Source of the DNA: Cohaesibacter intestini
Lineage (GTDB): Bacteria; Pseudomonadota; Alphaproteobacteria; Rhizobiales; Cohaesibacteraceae
Direction of reading: 5' to 3'
NCBI RefSeq assembly: GCF_003324485.1
Contig: NZ_QODK01000002.1
Coordinates: forward strand, 62,001 to 126,000
DNA: 64,000 nt
Position numbers and translations under genes: made by a program. Shown piece by piece: positions 9,251-18,111 of this stretch (its first letter is position 1; every line of letters begins with the position of its first letter). The notes under the pieces were generated by a model, which worked only from the letters and a program-made list of their open reading frames with translations, did no database searches and was not told where the DNA came from.

Positions 9251-9667
9251 CTAACCCCGTTGCGCAAGAAAGGCTTCGAACGCAGCCAGAGTTCTTTCTG
9301 AGACATGATGCTCGATGCCTTCTGCATCGGCCTCGGCTGTTTCCTTGGGCACCCCGACAGCCACCAGCAAATCGACCACGGAACGATGCCGCGCCCGCAC
9401 CTTGTCGGCCAGCTTGGCGCCTTCTTCTGTCAAAAAGACCCCGCGATAGGGCCGAGACATCGCCAAACCTTCCCGTTTCAGTCGTGCAATGGACTTGGTC
9501 GCAGTGGGATGGGCCACCCCCATACGCTCCGCAATGTCAGCAATGCGCGCCTCCCCAAGCTCTTGCATCAGATCGCCGATCATTTCGACATAGTCCTCAA
9601 GAACCGCCTTGGCTTGCGCCTCCCGAGCGCGGGCAAATCTCTGTGCCTGCAAGGTCTGCTTGCTCAT
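9251..9667 (-). CDS. mntR: MntR, DtxR-family manganese-responsive regulator
   Basis: A 138-aa protein with a DtxR-type winged helix at about residues 25-85 (IADIAERMGVAHPTATKSIARLKREGL) and a metal-binding dimerisation half (the acidic EADAEGIEHHVSERTLAAFEAFL stretch at about 110-136). It has no C-terminal SH3 domain, as in the short MntR branch. It is divergent from mntH across a 288-base gap that contains a site very like the enterobacterial MntR box. It should repress mntH when manganese is replete. It resembles E. coli MntR rather than the Fur-like Mur of many rhizobia. Confidence 0.9.
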   Translation of the reverse strand: MSKQTLQAQRFARAREAQAKAVLEDYVEMIGDLMQELGEARIADIAERMGVAHPTATKSIARLKREGLAMSRPYRGVFLTEEGAKLADKVRARHRSVVDLLVAVGVPKETAEADAEGIEHHVSERTLAAFEAFLAQRG

Positions 9668-9887
9668 ATGTCCGTCCTTATCCTTGGCTCGGCTTTATGC
9701 CGTATTGTCTGGCGGTAAACTCAATCCCGAGATGCAACGGCCGCTTATTGCGAACACACCTGCGATGGCTCGGATCAATTGATCACGCCTCATTATCCTT
9801 TATAGCCATGGGTACAGTTTGACCTTTGGAAAATCAATTTGTCAAATCGCATAAATATAAGGCGCGACATATTTGCCTATTGCACGA

Positions 9888-9909
9888 GATGTAGCCTTGG
9901 CTATATTTC
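9888..9909. promoter_or_regulatory. MntR box in the mntR-mntH intergenic region
   Basis: The core TAGCCTTGGCTA at 9892-9903 is a perfect inverted repeat (TAGCC, tt, GGCTA) with AT-rich flanks. It differs at one base from the core of the E. coli MntR operator when that is read on the opposite strand (TAGCCTTTGCTA). It lies about 53 bases before the mntH start, where a repressor could block transcription. Confidence 0.75.
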
Positions 9910-9955
9910 TAAGCCAGACTACTTTTGCCCATAGCCCTGAAGAAGTTCGACCAGC

Positions 9956-11242
9956 ATGTTCGCCACAGATCAAACACGAGAAGGCATGAATGCCGTTTTG
10001 TCAGGAGAAAGGCGCGGTTTTCGCAGCAAACTGCTCTTTGCTGGTCCCGCTGTCATCGCCTCCGTCGCCTATATGGATCCCGGCAACTATGCCACCAACA
10101 TTCAAGCGGGTGCCGGATATGGTTACAAACTGCTCTGGGTGGTGCTGGTCGCCAACCTGATCGCCATGTTATTTCAGGCCCTGTCCGCCCGTCTGGGCAT
10201 TGTCACAGGCAAAAATCTGGCTGAATTGTCACGGGATAACTTCTCGCCTGTTATGGTCTGGGTGATGTGGTTCGTCAGCGAGATTGCCGCCATGGCAACC
10301 GACCTTGCAGAATTTTTGGGTGGAGCTATTGGCCTTGCTCTTTTGTTCGACATGCCGCTGATGGCAGGTATGGGGATCACAGCGACAGTCACCTACGGTA
10401 TATTGCTTTTCGAAAACAAAGGGTTCCGACCGATGGAGCTGATCATTGGCGCCATGGTTGGTGTCATTGGTCTATGCTATCTGGTGGAGATTCTGATTGC
10501 CCCGATTGGCTGGGGCGATGCCGCAGTCGGCATGGTCACTCCCGAACTGGCCGACGCCACCGCGCTGACCATCGCCGTTGGCATCATCGGCGCAACCGTC
10601 ATGCCCCACGCCATTTATCTCCATTCCGGCCTGACCCAGAACCGATCCGAAATCCGCAATGAAGAAGACCGCAAACGGGTGCTAAAATTCTCCAACACAG
10701 AAGTGGTCATAGCTCTTGCGATCGCAGGCATGGTCAACATGGCCATGGTCATGATGGCATCGAGCGCCTTTCATCAGGGCCATAGCGAAGTGGCCGAAAT
10801 CGAGACCGCCTATCACATGCTCACCCCTTTGCTCGGTGGTGCAGCGGCTGGCGTTTTCCTCATTTCGCTGATCGCGTCGGGCATTTCCAGCTCTGTTGTC
10901 GGCACCATGGCTGGCCAAATGATCATGCAAGGTTTCCTGCGTTTCCGCGTGCCCTTGCTGCTCCGCCGACTGGTTACCATGCTGCCTGCCTTTGTGGTGG
11001 TCGCCATGGGTGCCAACGCCACACAGGCCCTTGTCATCAGTCAGGTGATCCTGTCCATCGCCCTGCCAGTGCCGATGATCGCCCTGATCATTTTCACCTC
11101 TCGCAAAGACATTATGGGTCCTTACGCCACAGGTCCCGTCGTCCGCCTGCTGTCGATGATCGGTGCCAGCGCAGTGCTCAGCCTCAACTTCATTTTGCTG
11201 GCTGATGCTTTTGGTGTGCCTATACCCTTCCTTGCAGGATAA
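9956..11242 (+). CDS. mntH: MntH, Nramp-family proton-coupled Mn(II) importer
   Basis: A 428-aa inner-membrane protein of the Nramp family with about eleven hydrophobic segments. Two family signatures are plain: DPGN in the first membrane helix (YMDPGNYATNIQAG) and MPHAIYLHSGL in the sixth, which together bind the divalent metal. It imports Mn(II), and to a lesser degree Fe(II), using the proton gradient. An in-frame ATG at 9986 is possible, but the site before the ATG at 9956 (GAAGAAG) is at least as good. Divergent mntR and the MntR box indicate repression by manganese. Confidence 0.95.
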   Translation: MFATDQTREGMNAVLSGERRGFRSKLLFAGPAVIASVAYMDPGNYATNIQAGAGYGYKLLWVVLVANLIAMLFQALSARLGIVTGKNLAELSRDNFSPVMVWVMWFVSEIAAMATDLAEFLGGAIGLALLFDMPLMAGMGITATVTYGILLFENKGFRPMELIIGAMVGVIGLCYLVEILIAPIGWGDAAVGMVTPELADATALTIAVGIIGATVMPHAIYLHSGLTQNRSEIRNEEDRKRVLKFSNTEVVIALAIAGMVNMAMVMMASSAFHQGHSEVAEIETAYHMLTPLLGGAAAGVFLISLIASGISSSVVGTMAGQMIMQGFLRFRVPLLLRRLVTMLPAFVVVAMGANATQALVISQVILSIALPVPMIALIIFTSRKDIMGPYATGPVVRLLSMIGASAVLSLNFILLADAFGVPIPFLAG

Positions 11243-11264
11243 AGGGAACCCACCATAGCGCCTT

Positions 11265-11300
11265 TGTAACGAACTGTAACTGGCTGCATTCCTGTTACAG
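11265..11300 (+). promoter_or_regulatory. Tandem and inverted TGTAAC repeats upstream of the PepSY gene
   Basis: TGTAAC occurs at 11265-11270 and 11275-11280, exactly ten bases apart. CTGTAAC at 11274 is also mirrored by GTTACAG at 11294-11300. Direct hexamers one helical turn apart are typical of OmpR/PhoB-class response-regulator sites. No T-run follows the inverted pair, so it is not an obvious terminator. Confidence 0.4.
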
Positions 11301-11398
11301 TCCACGACACATCTGCTATTTTTTGACACAGTTGTGCGACGCAGCGGGACTAGTATCTTGGTCAAATATCCATGAAACTCTTGGACCGGAGTTCAGCT

Positions 11399-12592
11399 AT
11401 GTTGACCAAGAAACCCAACCAATCCCTTTTCCGCCGTATTCTGTTCTGGACCCATCTGGGTGTCGGCATCGCAACAGGCATCGTTGTGTTCGTGCTAGCC
11501 CTGACCGGCGCATTGCTCACTTATGAAGCCCAGATCAAGGCCGCCTATGAGCCATCGGTGGCCCCGAGCGTCGACAAGGCCGAAATGCTGTCCACCGATG
11601 AACTGGTGGCCATTGCCCGCCCTGTCTTTTCGGGCCGCACGACCACGCTTGACATCTACAAGGATTCCACAAAGCCGGTTGCCGTGAAGGCGGGGCGGCA
11701 CGATTACAAGCTGCTTGATCCCTATACCGGTCAATTCATTGCAACAGAAACGAATCCGAGCGAAGGTTTCTTTGAGTTTGTTGAAGACCTGCACCGCAGT
11801 CTGGCCGGCGGGCGCAACAGCGTCGGAGCTGACATTGCCAAAGCCGCCAATCTGGCATTTCTGTTCCTGATCCTGTCAGGCATCTATCTCTGGATGCCCA
11901 AAAGGTGGAAAGGGTATTTTCTGAAACAGCGCATCCTGTTCACAAAGATGCCGACCGCCAAAGCCCGTGACTTTAACTGGCATCACGTCTTTGCCTTCTG
12001 GATGCTGATCCCGCTCATCGCAGTGGTTGGCACAGGGGTGATCATTTCCTATGGCTGGGCCAACAAACTGGTGTTCGAGACCGCAGGCCTTGATGTCCCG
12101 ATGGGTCGAGGCAAAGGTGGTGGCATGTGGGCCAAGTCCTCAAGCAGCGGCGTGTCGAACAAACCTGTCGAAGAGCTGGTTTCCTTTCAGGCCATCTATG
12201 AGAAAGCGCGCCTCGTACGTGACGACTGGAACAGCCTGTCCATCATCGTGCCGGGCAATGAGAAGGCAAAAAGTGTCGATGTGCTGATCGACCGGGGCAA
12301 TGGCAAACAGGTCGCTTTGCAACAACAGATCACCTATAGCCGCGAAACCGGAGACGTGATCAAGGAACAGGGACCGGATCAATTGGCCACACCAACCCAG
12401 ACACTCAAACGCTATATCCGCTTCCTGCATTCCGGCGAAGTCTATGGCATCATTGGCCAAACCTTGGCAGGCCTCGCCTCGGTGGCATCACTTTTCCTGG
12501 TCTGGACCGGTCTTGCCCTCGCATGGCGCCGCTTGATCAGTCCCCTCTTTGTGAAACGGGCCAAGCCAAACCGCACCCTGTTGCACAACTAG
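11399..12592 (+). CDS. PepSY-associated TM (PepSY_TM) membrane protein
   Basis: A 397-aa inner-membrane protein of the PepSY_TM family. The pattern is a first membrane helix at about residues 15-40 (HLGVGIATGIVVFVLALTGA), a periplasmic PepSY-type region, a helix near 155-175 with LAFLFLILSGIYLWMPKRWKG, the DFNWHHVFAFW segment and two more helices. Conserved His residues in the helices suggest haem binding, and relatives are thought to act as ferric-siderophore reductases or regulators. No TonB receptor or siderophore gene is adjacent. The ATG at 11399 is chosen because GGAG lies seven bases before it. A strong terminator follows. Confidence 0.85.
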   Translation: MLTKKPNQSLFRRILFWTHLGVGIATGIVVFVLALTGALLTYEAQIKAAYEPSVAPSVDKAEMLSTDELVAIARPVFSGRTTTLDIYKDSTKPVAVKAGRHDYKLLDPYTGQFIATETNPSEGFFEFVEDLHRSLAGGRNSVGADIAKAANLAFLFLILSGIYLWMPKRWKGYFLKQRILFTKMPTAKARDFNWHHVFAFWMLIPLIAVVGTGVIISYGWANKLVFETAGLDVPMGRGKGGGMWAKSSSSGVSNKPVEELVSFQAIYEKARLVRDDWNSLSIIVPGNEKAKSVDVLIDRGNGKQVALQQQITYSRETGDVIKEQGPDQLATPTQTLKRYIRFLHSGEVYGIIGQTLAGLASVASLFLVWTGLALAWRRLISPLFVKRAKPNRTLLHN

Positions 12593-12618
12593 CCTCCAAC
12601 AGGTCACGACAAGACAAA

Positions 12619-12654
12619 GATGCGCCACCAACAGGTTGGTGGCGCATCGTTTTT
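12619..12654 (+). terminator. Strong intrinsic terminator
   Basis: A perfect 14-bp stem (12619-12632 with 12635-12648, a two-base loop) followed by GTTTTT. It ends the PepSY transcript and, on the other strand, may also serve the convergent adenylate cyclase gene. Confidence 0.9.
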
Positions 12655-12673
12655 GGCAGCAGGAAAAGCCTGC

Positions 12674-14371
12674 TCAATTATCGAATCGATAGACATCAAT
12701 CGGTTGTTGCCGCCCCCGCAAGGTCTTCTGGCCGACAACTGACCACCCAGTACATTCAGCAACCGCATCGACGGTGGAGCCACCAGCCAGAGCCACAGTG
12801 CGGGCATCGGCTGCCACTTCCTTGCCAAGCTCCTGCAACCGCGCAGCAACATTCACCGTGTCGCCAATCACCGTATAATTCATCCGAACCTTGGAGCCGC
12901 TGATCCCGACCAGCACATCCCCCGTGCAAATCCCGATCCGCAACCGCATGCTTTCATCCGCGCGTGCTTCGAAGGCCGTCAAAATGTCTCGGGCCGCAGC
13001 CAGCGCCCGCTCCGCATGGTCAGGCTGTTGCACGGGTGCCCCCCAGAAGGCCATCACACCATCGCCAAGAAACTTGTCGACCGTTCCCCCAGCCTGATCA
13101 ACGATGGTTGTCACCATCTCGAAGTGATCATTCAGCAGCGTCGCCGTTTCCTGCGGAGATTTTTGTGTCGCCAATGTAGTGAACCCGGCAAGGTCGGTGA
13201 ACATGATCGTCATGTTGCGTAGCTCGGTCCGGTCAGCCCCGATCGCCGTGCCATCCATCACCTGCCGCACCACATCGCGCGGTACAAATTTGGAAAAGGC
13301 ACCCAGCGCCCGGAAAGCAGACAGGATCGCACTGTTGGCCTCATCCAGTTCCTTCATCATCGACTCATTGAGCTCCGGCATCTCCTCGAGCGAAAGATTC
13401 TCCATTTTTCGCGCTGTTATTGCCAACCTTTCAATCGGTCGTCCAATCATGATGCTGATGAAAACGCCAATAGCCAGAGACAGCGCAACAATGCCCAATG
13501 ATGCATAAACCATTGTCCGGTTTTCGGAAAAGACTGCGCCAAATATCTTGGCTTCCGCATGCAATCCGACCATCAAGGTGATGTTTGGCCGGGCAATGTC
13601 TGTCCAGGTAAAGACCCGCTTTCCTCTGGCTCCCCGATCAATATGGGCATTCTCAATCGGCAAATCCCGATAATCCTTCGAATGGAGCCAGATGTTACGC
13701 AGGTCACGATCGCCTGCTTTGGCCAATGGCAATGAGCTGGGCGGCGCATCCGTGGTCCAGCTGGAATGAGCCATCAGGCTGGTCTTGTCGGCCAGCAGAT
13801 AGGATCGCTCCCGCTTCAAGTCACTTACGTCGGCAATTGTCTTGGACAAAGCTGCGGGGAAAATGGTGATGGACACCGCATTGGCCTTGTTGGAGTCCGC
13901 TGGCAGGTGAAAGAGCAGAGCCCCATCCTCCGGCACCTTGGACCAGCCCTTGGCAACCGCTTCAACAGAAGGATCTCCGGCGCTGGCCAACTCAATGGCA
14001 CCCTTGGCGGTGCGCATCGCGGAAAGATCCGAAAGCGTGATACGCATGGGAGCAGTACGCGCCGATAGCGCAGAGACAATCAGCGTCTCGCGAGCCTTGA
14101 CCTCATCAAGTGGAGACAGCCCCAGATGAATCATCTGGGCAAGGCGCTCGACGTCATCAAGATGCCCATTGACGGCGTCCGACAGGCGCGTCACCCGCTG
14201 CTTGGTTTCCAAAGCGATCTGCTGACCGAGCAACTGACGCGCATGCGAACCCATGTAAAAGATAATGATCATCGTTGTGATGATCAGCAGTGCGCCGACG
14301 CTGACACCTAGCATCACCGAAATAGGCAACCGAGGCCAACGGCGCCGGTTGCTTGCAAGAGACTTTTCCAT
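12674..14371 (-). CDS. Membrane-bound class III adenylate/guanylate cyclase
   Basis: A 565-aa protein that would make cAMP (or cGMP) from the nucleoside triphosphate. A first membrane helix (about residues 18-40) and a second (about 290-315) enclose an extracytoplasmic sensor region of roughly 250 aa. A HAMP-like linker follows, then a class III cyclase domain at about 370-560. Catalytic features visible are the metal Asp in MFTDLAGFTTLA, KFLGDGVMAFWG with its second Asp, and IGDTVNVAARL. The ATG at 14371 starts just before the basic segment and first helix; an in-frame ATG at 14407 is possible. It is convergent with the PepSY gene, and the next gene upstream is a GGDEF-EAL protein, so two nucleotide second-messenger enzymes are neighbours. 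Confidence 0.9.
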   Translation of the reverse strand: MEKSLASNRRRWPRLPISVMLGVSVGALLIITTMIIIFYMGSHARQLLGQQIALETKQRVTRLSDAVNGHLDDVERLAQMIHLGLSPLDEVKARETLIVSALSARTAPMRITLSDLSAMRTAKGAIELASAGDPSVEAVAKGWSKVPEDGALLFHLPADSNKANAVSITIFPAALSKTIADVSDLKRERSYLLADKTSLMAHSSWTTDAPPSSLPLAKAGDRDLRNIWLHSKDYRDLPIENAHIDRGARGKRVFTWTDIARPNITLMVGLHAEAKIFGAVFSENRTMVYASLGIVALSLAIGVFISIMIGRPIERLAITARKMENLSLEEMPELNESMMKELDEANSAILSAFRALGAFSKFVPRDVVRQVMDGTAIGADRTELRNMTIMFTDLAGFTTLATQKSPQETATLLNDHFEMVTTIVDQAGGTVDKFLGDGVMAFWGAPVQQPDHAERALAAARDILTAFEARADESMRLRIGICTGDVLVGISGSKVRMNYTVIGDTVNVAARLQELGKEVAADARTVALAGGSTVDAVAECTGWSVVGQKTLRGRQQPIDVYRFDN

Positions 14372-14544
14372 ACCGATCGCCAATGATCCAAGAGAGCAAA
14401 CCATCACCCCGCACGTGCGAGACGCATGCGGGAAAGCCTACTCATTTTGGCCATGGATGAAAAGCGCAAACCAAGTCACATCACCCAAGCAAATCACACA
14501 AGACACGCGCCGCGCTGAAAGGCTCACCAATCAGGCCATCAGGC

Positions 14545-16866
14545 TTAGGCGACGAATGCCACGGCATCATCAAGCAAGGCTTGTTGACCAGCTCCACGAT
14601 TGAAACTCCGGGTGAACAAGGCAAAGTCCTTCAATGGCATCGGTCGGGCAAACAAGTATCCCTGATAGGCATGACAGCCCAGTTGCTGCAAACGCACTCT
14701 TTGTGCTTCCGTTTCGACACCTTCGGCGATCACACTCAGACCAAGGGTTTTGCCAAGGGCAACAATCATCTCGGCAATCGCGGCATCGTTGGGATCAATC
14801 AGGATGTCGCGCACGAAGCTCTGATCGATCTTGAGTTGATCGAGCGGCATTTCCTTCAAATAGAATAGAGACGAATAGCCCGTACCAAAATCATCCAGCG
14901 AGAACAGAACCCCGTACTTTTTGAGATTCAGCATCTTGCAAATGCACTCGTCCATATTGCGCACAAGCATGCTCTCGGTGATTTCGATCTTCAGCTTGTC
15001 GGCCGGAGCGCCGCTTTCTTCCAGCGCGGAGATGACCGACCGGACGAACCCCTTGGCATGCAGCTGCACAGGGCTGACATTGATCGAGAGAACCAGCTTC
15101 GACAGGATCGGGTCTTTCGCCCACTCGGACAATTGCAAACAGGCCGTTTTCAGGATCCAGTCACCAAGGCTCAGGATCAGACCGGAGCTTTCCGCAATAG
15201 GAATAAATTCTGCTGGCGGCACCATGCCCAGATCGTCATGGGGCCAACGCAACAAGGCTTCAACACCGACAATTTGGCCGCCACTGTTGATCTGAGGCTG
15301 ATAGTAGAGCTCCAGTTTTCCCGCATTCAGGTCACGCTTCAGATCTGCTTCCAGCACGGCACGGCTATACGCTGCCGTCTGCATCTCAGGGTCAAAGAAA
15401 CGAATGGCATTGCGTCCGGCCCCCTTGGCATCATACATCGCCATGTCAGCCTGTTTGAGCAATTCATCAAGCGACATGTCATCGGTCGAGAAGATCGCGA
15501 TACCAACACTGGACGAGCAGGAATATTCCACTTCACCCAGCTGGAATGGCATTTCGAAGCTATTGAGAATAGCCTGCGCGGTGCCTTCCGCCAAAAGGGC
15601 TGCTTCCCCTTCGCTCGTTGCATCAATACCGGTGAGCAAAACCACAAACTCGTCGCCGCCGAACCGGGCGATGGTGTCTCCAGCCCCGACGCAGTTGGTC
15701 AGCCGCTTGGCTACTTCCTGCAAAAGCCGGTCGCCCATGTCATGCCCGTGGGAATCGTTGAGAAGCTTGAAGCGATCCAGATCCATGAACAAAAGCGCGT
15801 TATAGGCATCTCTTCGCCGACTGTCCTCGATAGCGACCTTCACTTCTTCTTCCAGATGGGTGCGGTTTGCCAGACCTGTCAACTGATCATAATAGGCCAG
15901 ATGCGTAATCTTTTCCTGATTAAGCTTCTCTTCAGTGATGTCCTGAACAATACCCACCAGCCAAAGCGGTTGCCCAGCTTCATCAAACTCCGCCACCTTG
16001 CCACGATCCCAAACCCAGATGATCTTCCCATCCGGTCGTTTCATCCTGAATTCGATGGAATATGGCAAATTGCGCTCGACCAGCATCTGCAGCGCCTGAC
16101 GCACTTTTGATCGGTCTTCAACCAGAATACAGCTTTCGAACTCTGCAAAGGAACAGTCACTCCCCTGAACCCCTGTAATCAGTTCCCACTGGTGATTATG
16201 CAGCACCTGATTGGTTTTTGCATTCCACTCCCACAAGCCTTCCTGAGACACATCCAGAACCTGCTGCAACCGTTTCTTGTTGCGATCCGCCTCCACCTTC
16301 AGTTTGGTGATATCGGTGATATCCTTGGCCAGTACGAAAATTTTAGGATCGCCATTGATGTCACGAAACGGAATCTTGAGCGACTGAAAGTGGCGAGCCT
16401 CACCGGTTTCCGTATCGGTGGAATCCTCATAAACCTGCTCAATCTGATTCCTGTTCATCACGGCCTGAACATTTTCAAGAAAGAAGTCCGCCTGTTCCCG
16501 GTTGCCGGTAAAGTGGAAGTCATCTTTCCCAACCATGTCTTCAGGCTTAGCCCCATAAAGTGAGGCGACCGTTTCATTGCAGAAAACAAAATTGCCATCA
16601 TAATCTTTGGCAAGGACGACGTCAGGCATGGCGTCAAAGATGCGGGTCAAGATTGCATTGTGCTTTCGGTATCGCCGTTTGATCACGCTCATCAGAGTGA
16701 ATGCACTGATCCCGTTGATGGCAAACACCACGGCAACTGCGAGTGGTCCAGCAATTGCCCCCTCGATCAAAGAAAGCGCGACCAGAATACCAAGGGAGTT
16801 CAGCAACACATGGAGCATCACCATGCCAGCCAGTCTCTTCCATGATAGTCCCGTGATGTTGAACAT
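14545..16866 (-). CDS. PAS-PAS-GGDEF-EAL bifunctional c-di-GMP enzyme
   Basis: A 773-aa protein. Two N-terminal hydrophobic helices (about residues 10-60) anchor it to the inner membrane. Two PAS domains follow (about 75-195, and 205-325 ending in the PAC motif VGIVQDITEEK), then GGDEF (about 335-505) and EAL (about 515-760). Both catalytic signatures are intact: RFGGDEFVVLL, and EALLRW with NVSPVQL, EITES, LDDFGTGYSS and KIDQSFV. It may therefore make and break c-di-GMP, the balance being set by the PAS sensors. The ATG at 16866 is chosen because GAGGG lies six bases before it; a TTG two codons earlier abuts that site. Confidence 0.95.
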   Translation of the reverse strand: MFNITGLSWKRLAGMVMLHVLLNSLGILVALSLIEGAIAGPLAVAVVFAINGISAFTLMSVIKRRYRKHNAILTRIFDAMPDVVLAKDYDGNFVFCNETVASLYGAKPEDMVGKDDFHFTGNREQADFFLENVQAVMNRNQIEQVYEDSTDTETGEARHFQSLKIPFRDINGDPKIFVLAKDITDITKLKVEADRNKKRLQQVLDVSQEGLWEWNAKTNQVLHNHQWELITGVQGSDCSFAEFESCILVEDRSKVRQALQMLVERNLPYSIEFRMKRPDGKIIWVWDRGKVAEFDEAGQPLWLVGIVQDITEEKLNQEKITHLAYYDQLTGLANRTHLEEEVKVAIEDSRRRDAYNALLFMDLDRFKLLNDSHGHDMGDRLLQEVAKRLTNCVGAGDTIARFGGDEFVVLLTGIDATSEGEAALLAEGTAQAILNSFEMPFQLGEVEYSCSSSVGIAIFSTDDMSLDELLKQADMAMYDAKGAGRNAIRFFDPEMQTAAYSRAVLEADLKRDLNAGKLELYYQPQINSGGQIVGVEALLRWPHDDLGMVPPAEFIPIAESSGLILSLGDWILKTACLQLSEWAKDPILSKLVLSINVSPVQLHAKGFVRSVISALEESGAPADKLKIEITESMLVRNMDECICKMLNLKKYGVLFSLDDFGTGYSSLFYLKEMPLDQLKIDQSFVRDILIDPNDAAIAEMIVALGKTLGLSVIAEGVETEAQRVRLQQLGCHAYQGYLFARPMPLKDFALFTRSFNRGAGQQALLDDAVAFVA

Positions 16867-17126
16867 GCTCAACCCTCGCCTGCAATATGCTTGAATTTTG
16901 GACGCCTTAATCAGTAATTCGATTAAAATTAGAATCGAAATGTCAAAATAAACCTAATGCGCTTCCCACTAGCTGGGGCATTTGTGCAATGATTTGTTCA
17001 TGTTAGCAGACAGGCGAGACAGAATGCGGTGCAACAGCACAGCCGCAGCAGGCAATAATGTCTAAAATTCTGAGGGGATCAAGAAATACGCACTAATGCG
17101 GAAGACCGCAGAAACTTGCGAAAGGA

Positions 17127-17753
17127 TCAGCGGATCTGTAGTTCCAGCTCTTGTCGCATCGATCGGTATTTGTGCCGCACATCGCGCAAGGACTGAATGC
17201 GATCCATCAAGTCCTTAATCTTGCGCTCATAGTCGGCAATCGTCTGGCGAGATTGTGTGATTTCATTGTCCGACTGTTCCTCTTTGGCCGCAACAGCCTC
17301 GAAGGCCGCATCGAACAGGGCCTCTGTCTCACGGACATAAGCATCACTCAGCACGGACTTTGTTGATGGAAAGCGAACCTGCATATGCTCAATCAGACGC
17401 ATGATGCCAATGCTTTCCCACTCGTCGTCCACTTCGCGGATTTCGCCATTTTGAGCAACGAAGGCGACATTCTCCCGAATATCCGGGATCATGATCGACA
17501 ACCGAGCCAAGGTTGCCCGGTCATTGCCCTCATGGTTGCGGAAGGCACTGTCGAACAGACGCAGAGCAACAGTCTGATCTGCTGCAGACAAGGCGCAATA
17601 GCTTTCCCGGAACGTCTTGTTGTCCAGCGCTTCAACGGTCTCGGCAAAAACCTTTCCGCTGCCATCCAGCTCTCCTCTGACGTCATCCAGACAAGACAGA
17701 GCGGGCGTTGAAAACAAAAAAACGGACAGCGCGAGAGAAGAGAGGCGTTTCAT
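17127..17753 (-). CDS. Exported coiled-coil protein of unknown function
   Basis: A 208-aa protein that I do not recognise. Starting at the ATG at 17753, the first 20 residues are a signal peptide (MKRLSSLALSVFLFSTPALS) ending just before a Cys, so cleavage there or lipidation of the Cys is possible, although the lipobox (ALSC) is not ideal. The C-terminal 70 residues are charged and heptad-like (from EQSDNEITQSRQTIADYERK onward), a clear coiled coil. Two further in-frame starts upstream (17783, 17801) would put the hydrophobic core far from the N-terminus. It is divergent from the phosphate transporter gene. Confidence 0.6.
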   Translation of the reverse strand: MKRLSSLALSVFLFSTPALSCLDDVRGELDGSGKVFAETVEALDNKTFRESYCALSAADQTVALRLFDSAFRNHEGNDRATLARLSIMIPDIRENVAFVAQNGEIREVDDEWESIGIMRLIEHMQVRFPSTKSVLSDAYVRETEALFDAAFEAVAAKEEQSDNEITQSRQTIADYERKIKDLMDRIQSLRDVRHKYRSMRQELELQIR

Positions 17754-17931
17754 CACAACCCACAGGGTTTGGCAGAGAGACATTTTGAACCGCGCGACCA
17801 TAAGTTTCCTATCGAAACCATATTTGGGACCCGGGCGACCAAAAATTGTAGGTCGCTTGTATCAACAAATCCCCCCGCTTGGGAACAGCAAAAGAGCAAT
17901 CAGTGCGCCAAACCCTCAAGAAACTGTCGAT

Positions 17932-18111
17932 ATGTCGAGAAATTTCGATGATTTTCGTGTCCGCTTTGATAAAGCGCTTCGCGAGACCGCTCGATTTCGA
18001 GCATTGGAGTTTTACTTTGTCCTGAGTTCCAACGCTGCCAACCAAGACATGCAGCTGGAGACCGACCCGCCGAAGAATGACATGTCCTGGAGGGACTATG
18101 AAGATTCGTGA
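17932..18111 (+). CDS. Possible small protein overlapping the pit start
   Basis: A 59-codon open frame running MSRNFDDFRVRFDKAL... and ending in SWRDYEDS. Its stop at 18111 overlaps the pit start (18098) by 14 bases in another frame, an arrangement seen in translationally coupled pairs. The peptide is charged and has no membrane segment. Only a weak ribosome site is visible, and I know no family for it. It may be chance. Confidence 0.3.
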   Translation: MSRNFDDFRVRFDKALRETARFRALEFYFVLSSNAANQDMQLETDPPKNDMSWRDYEDS

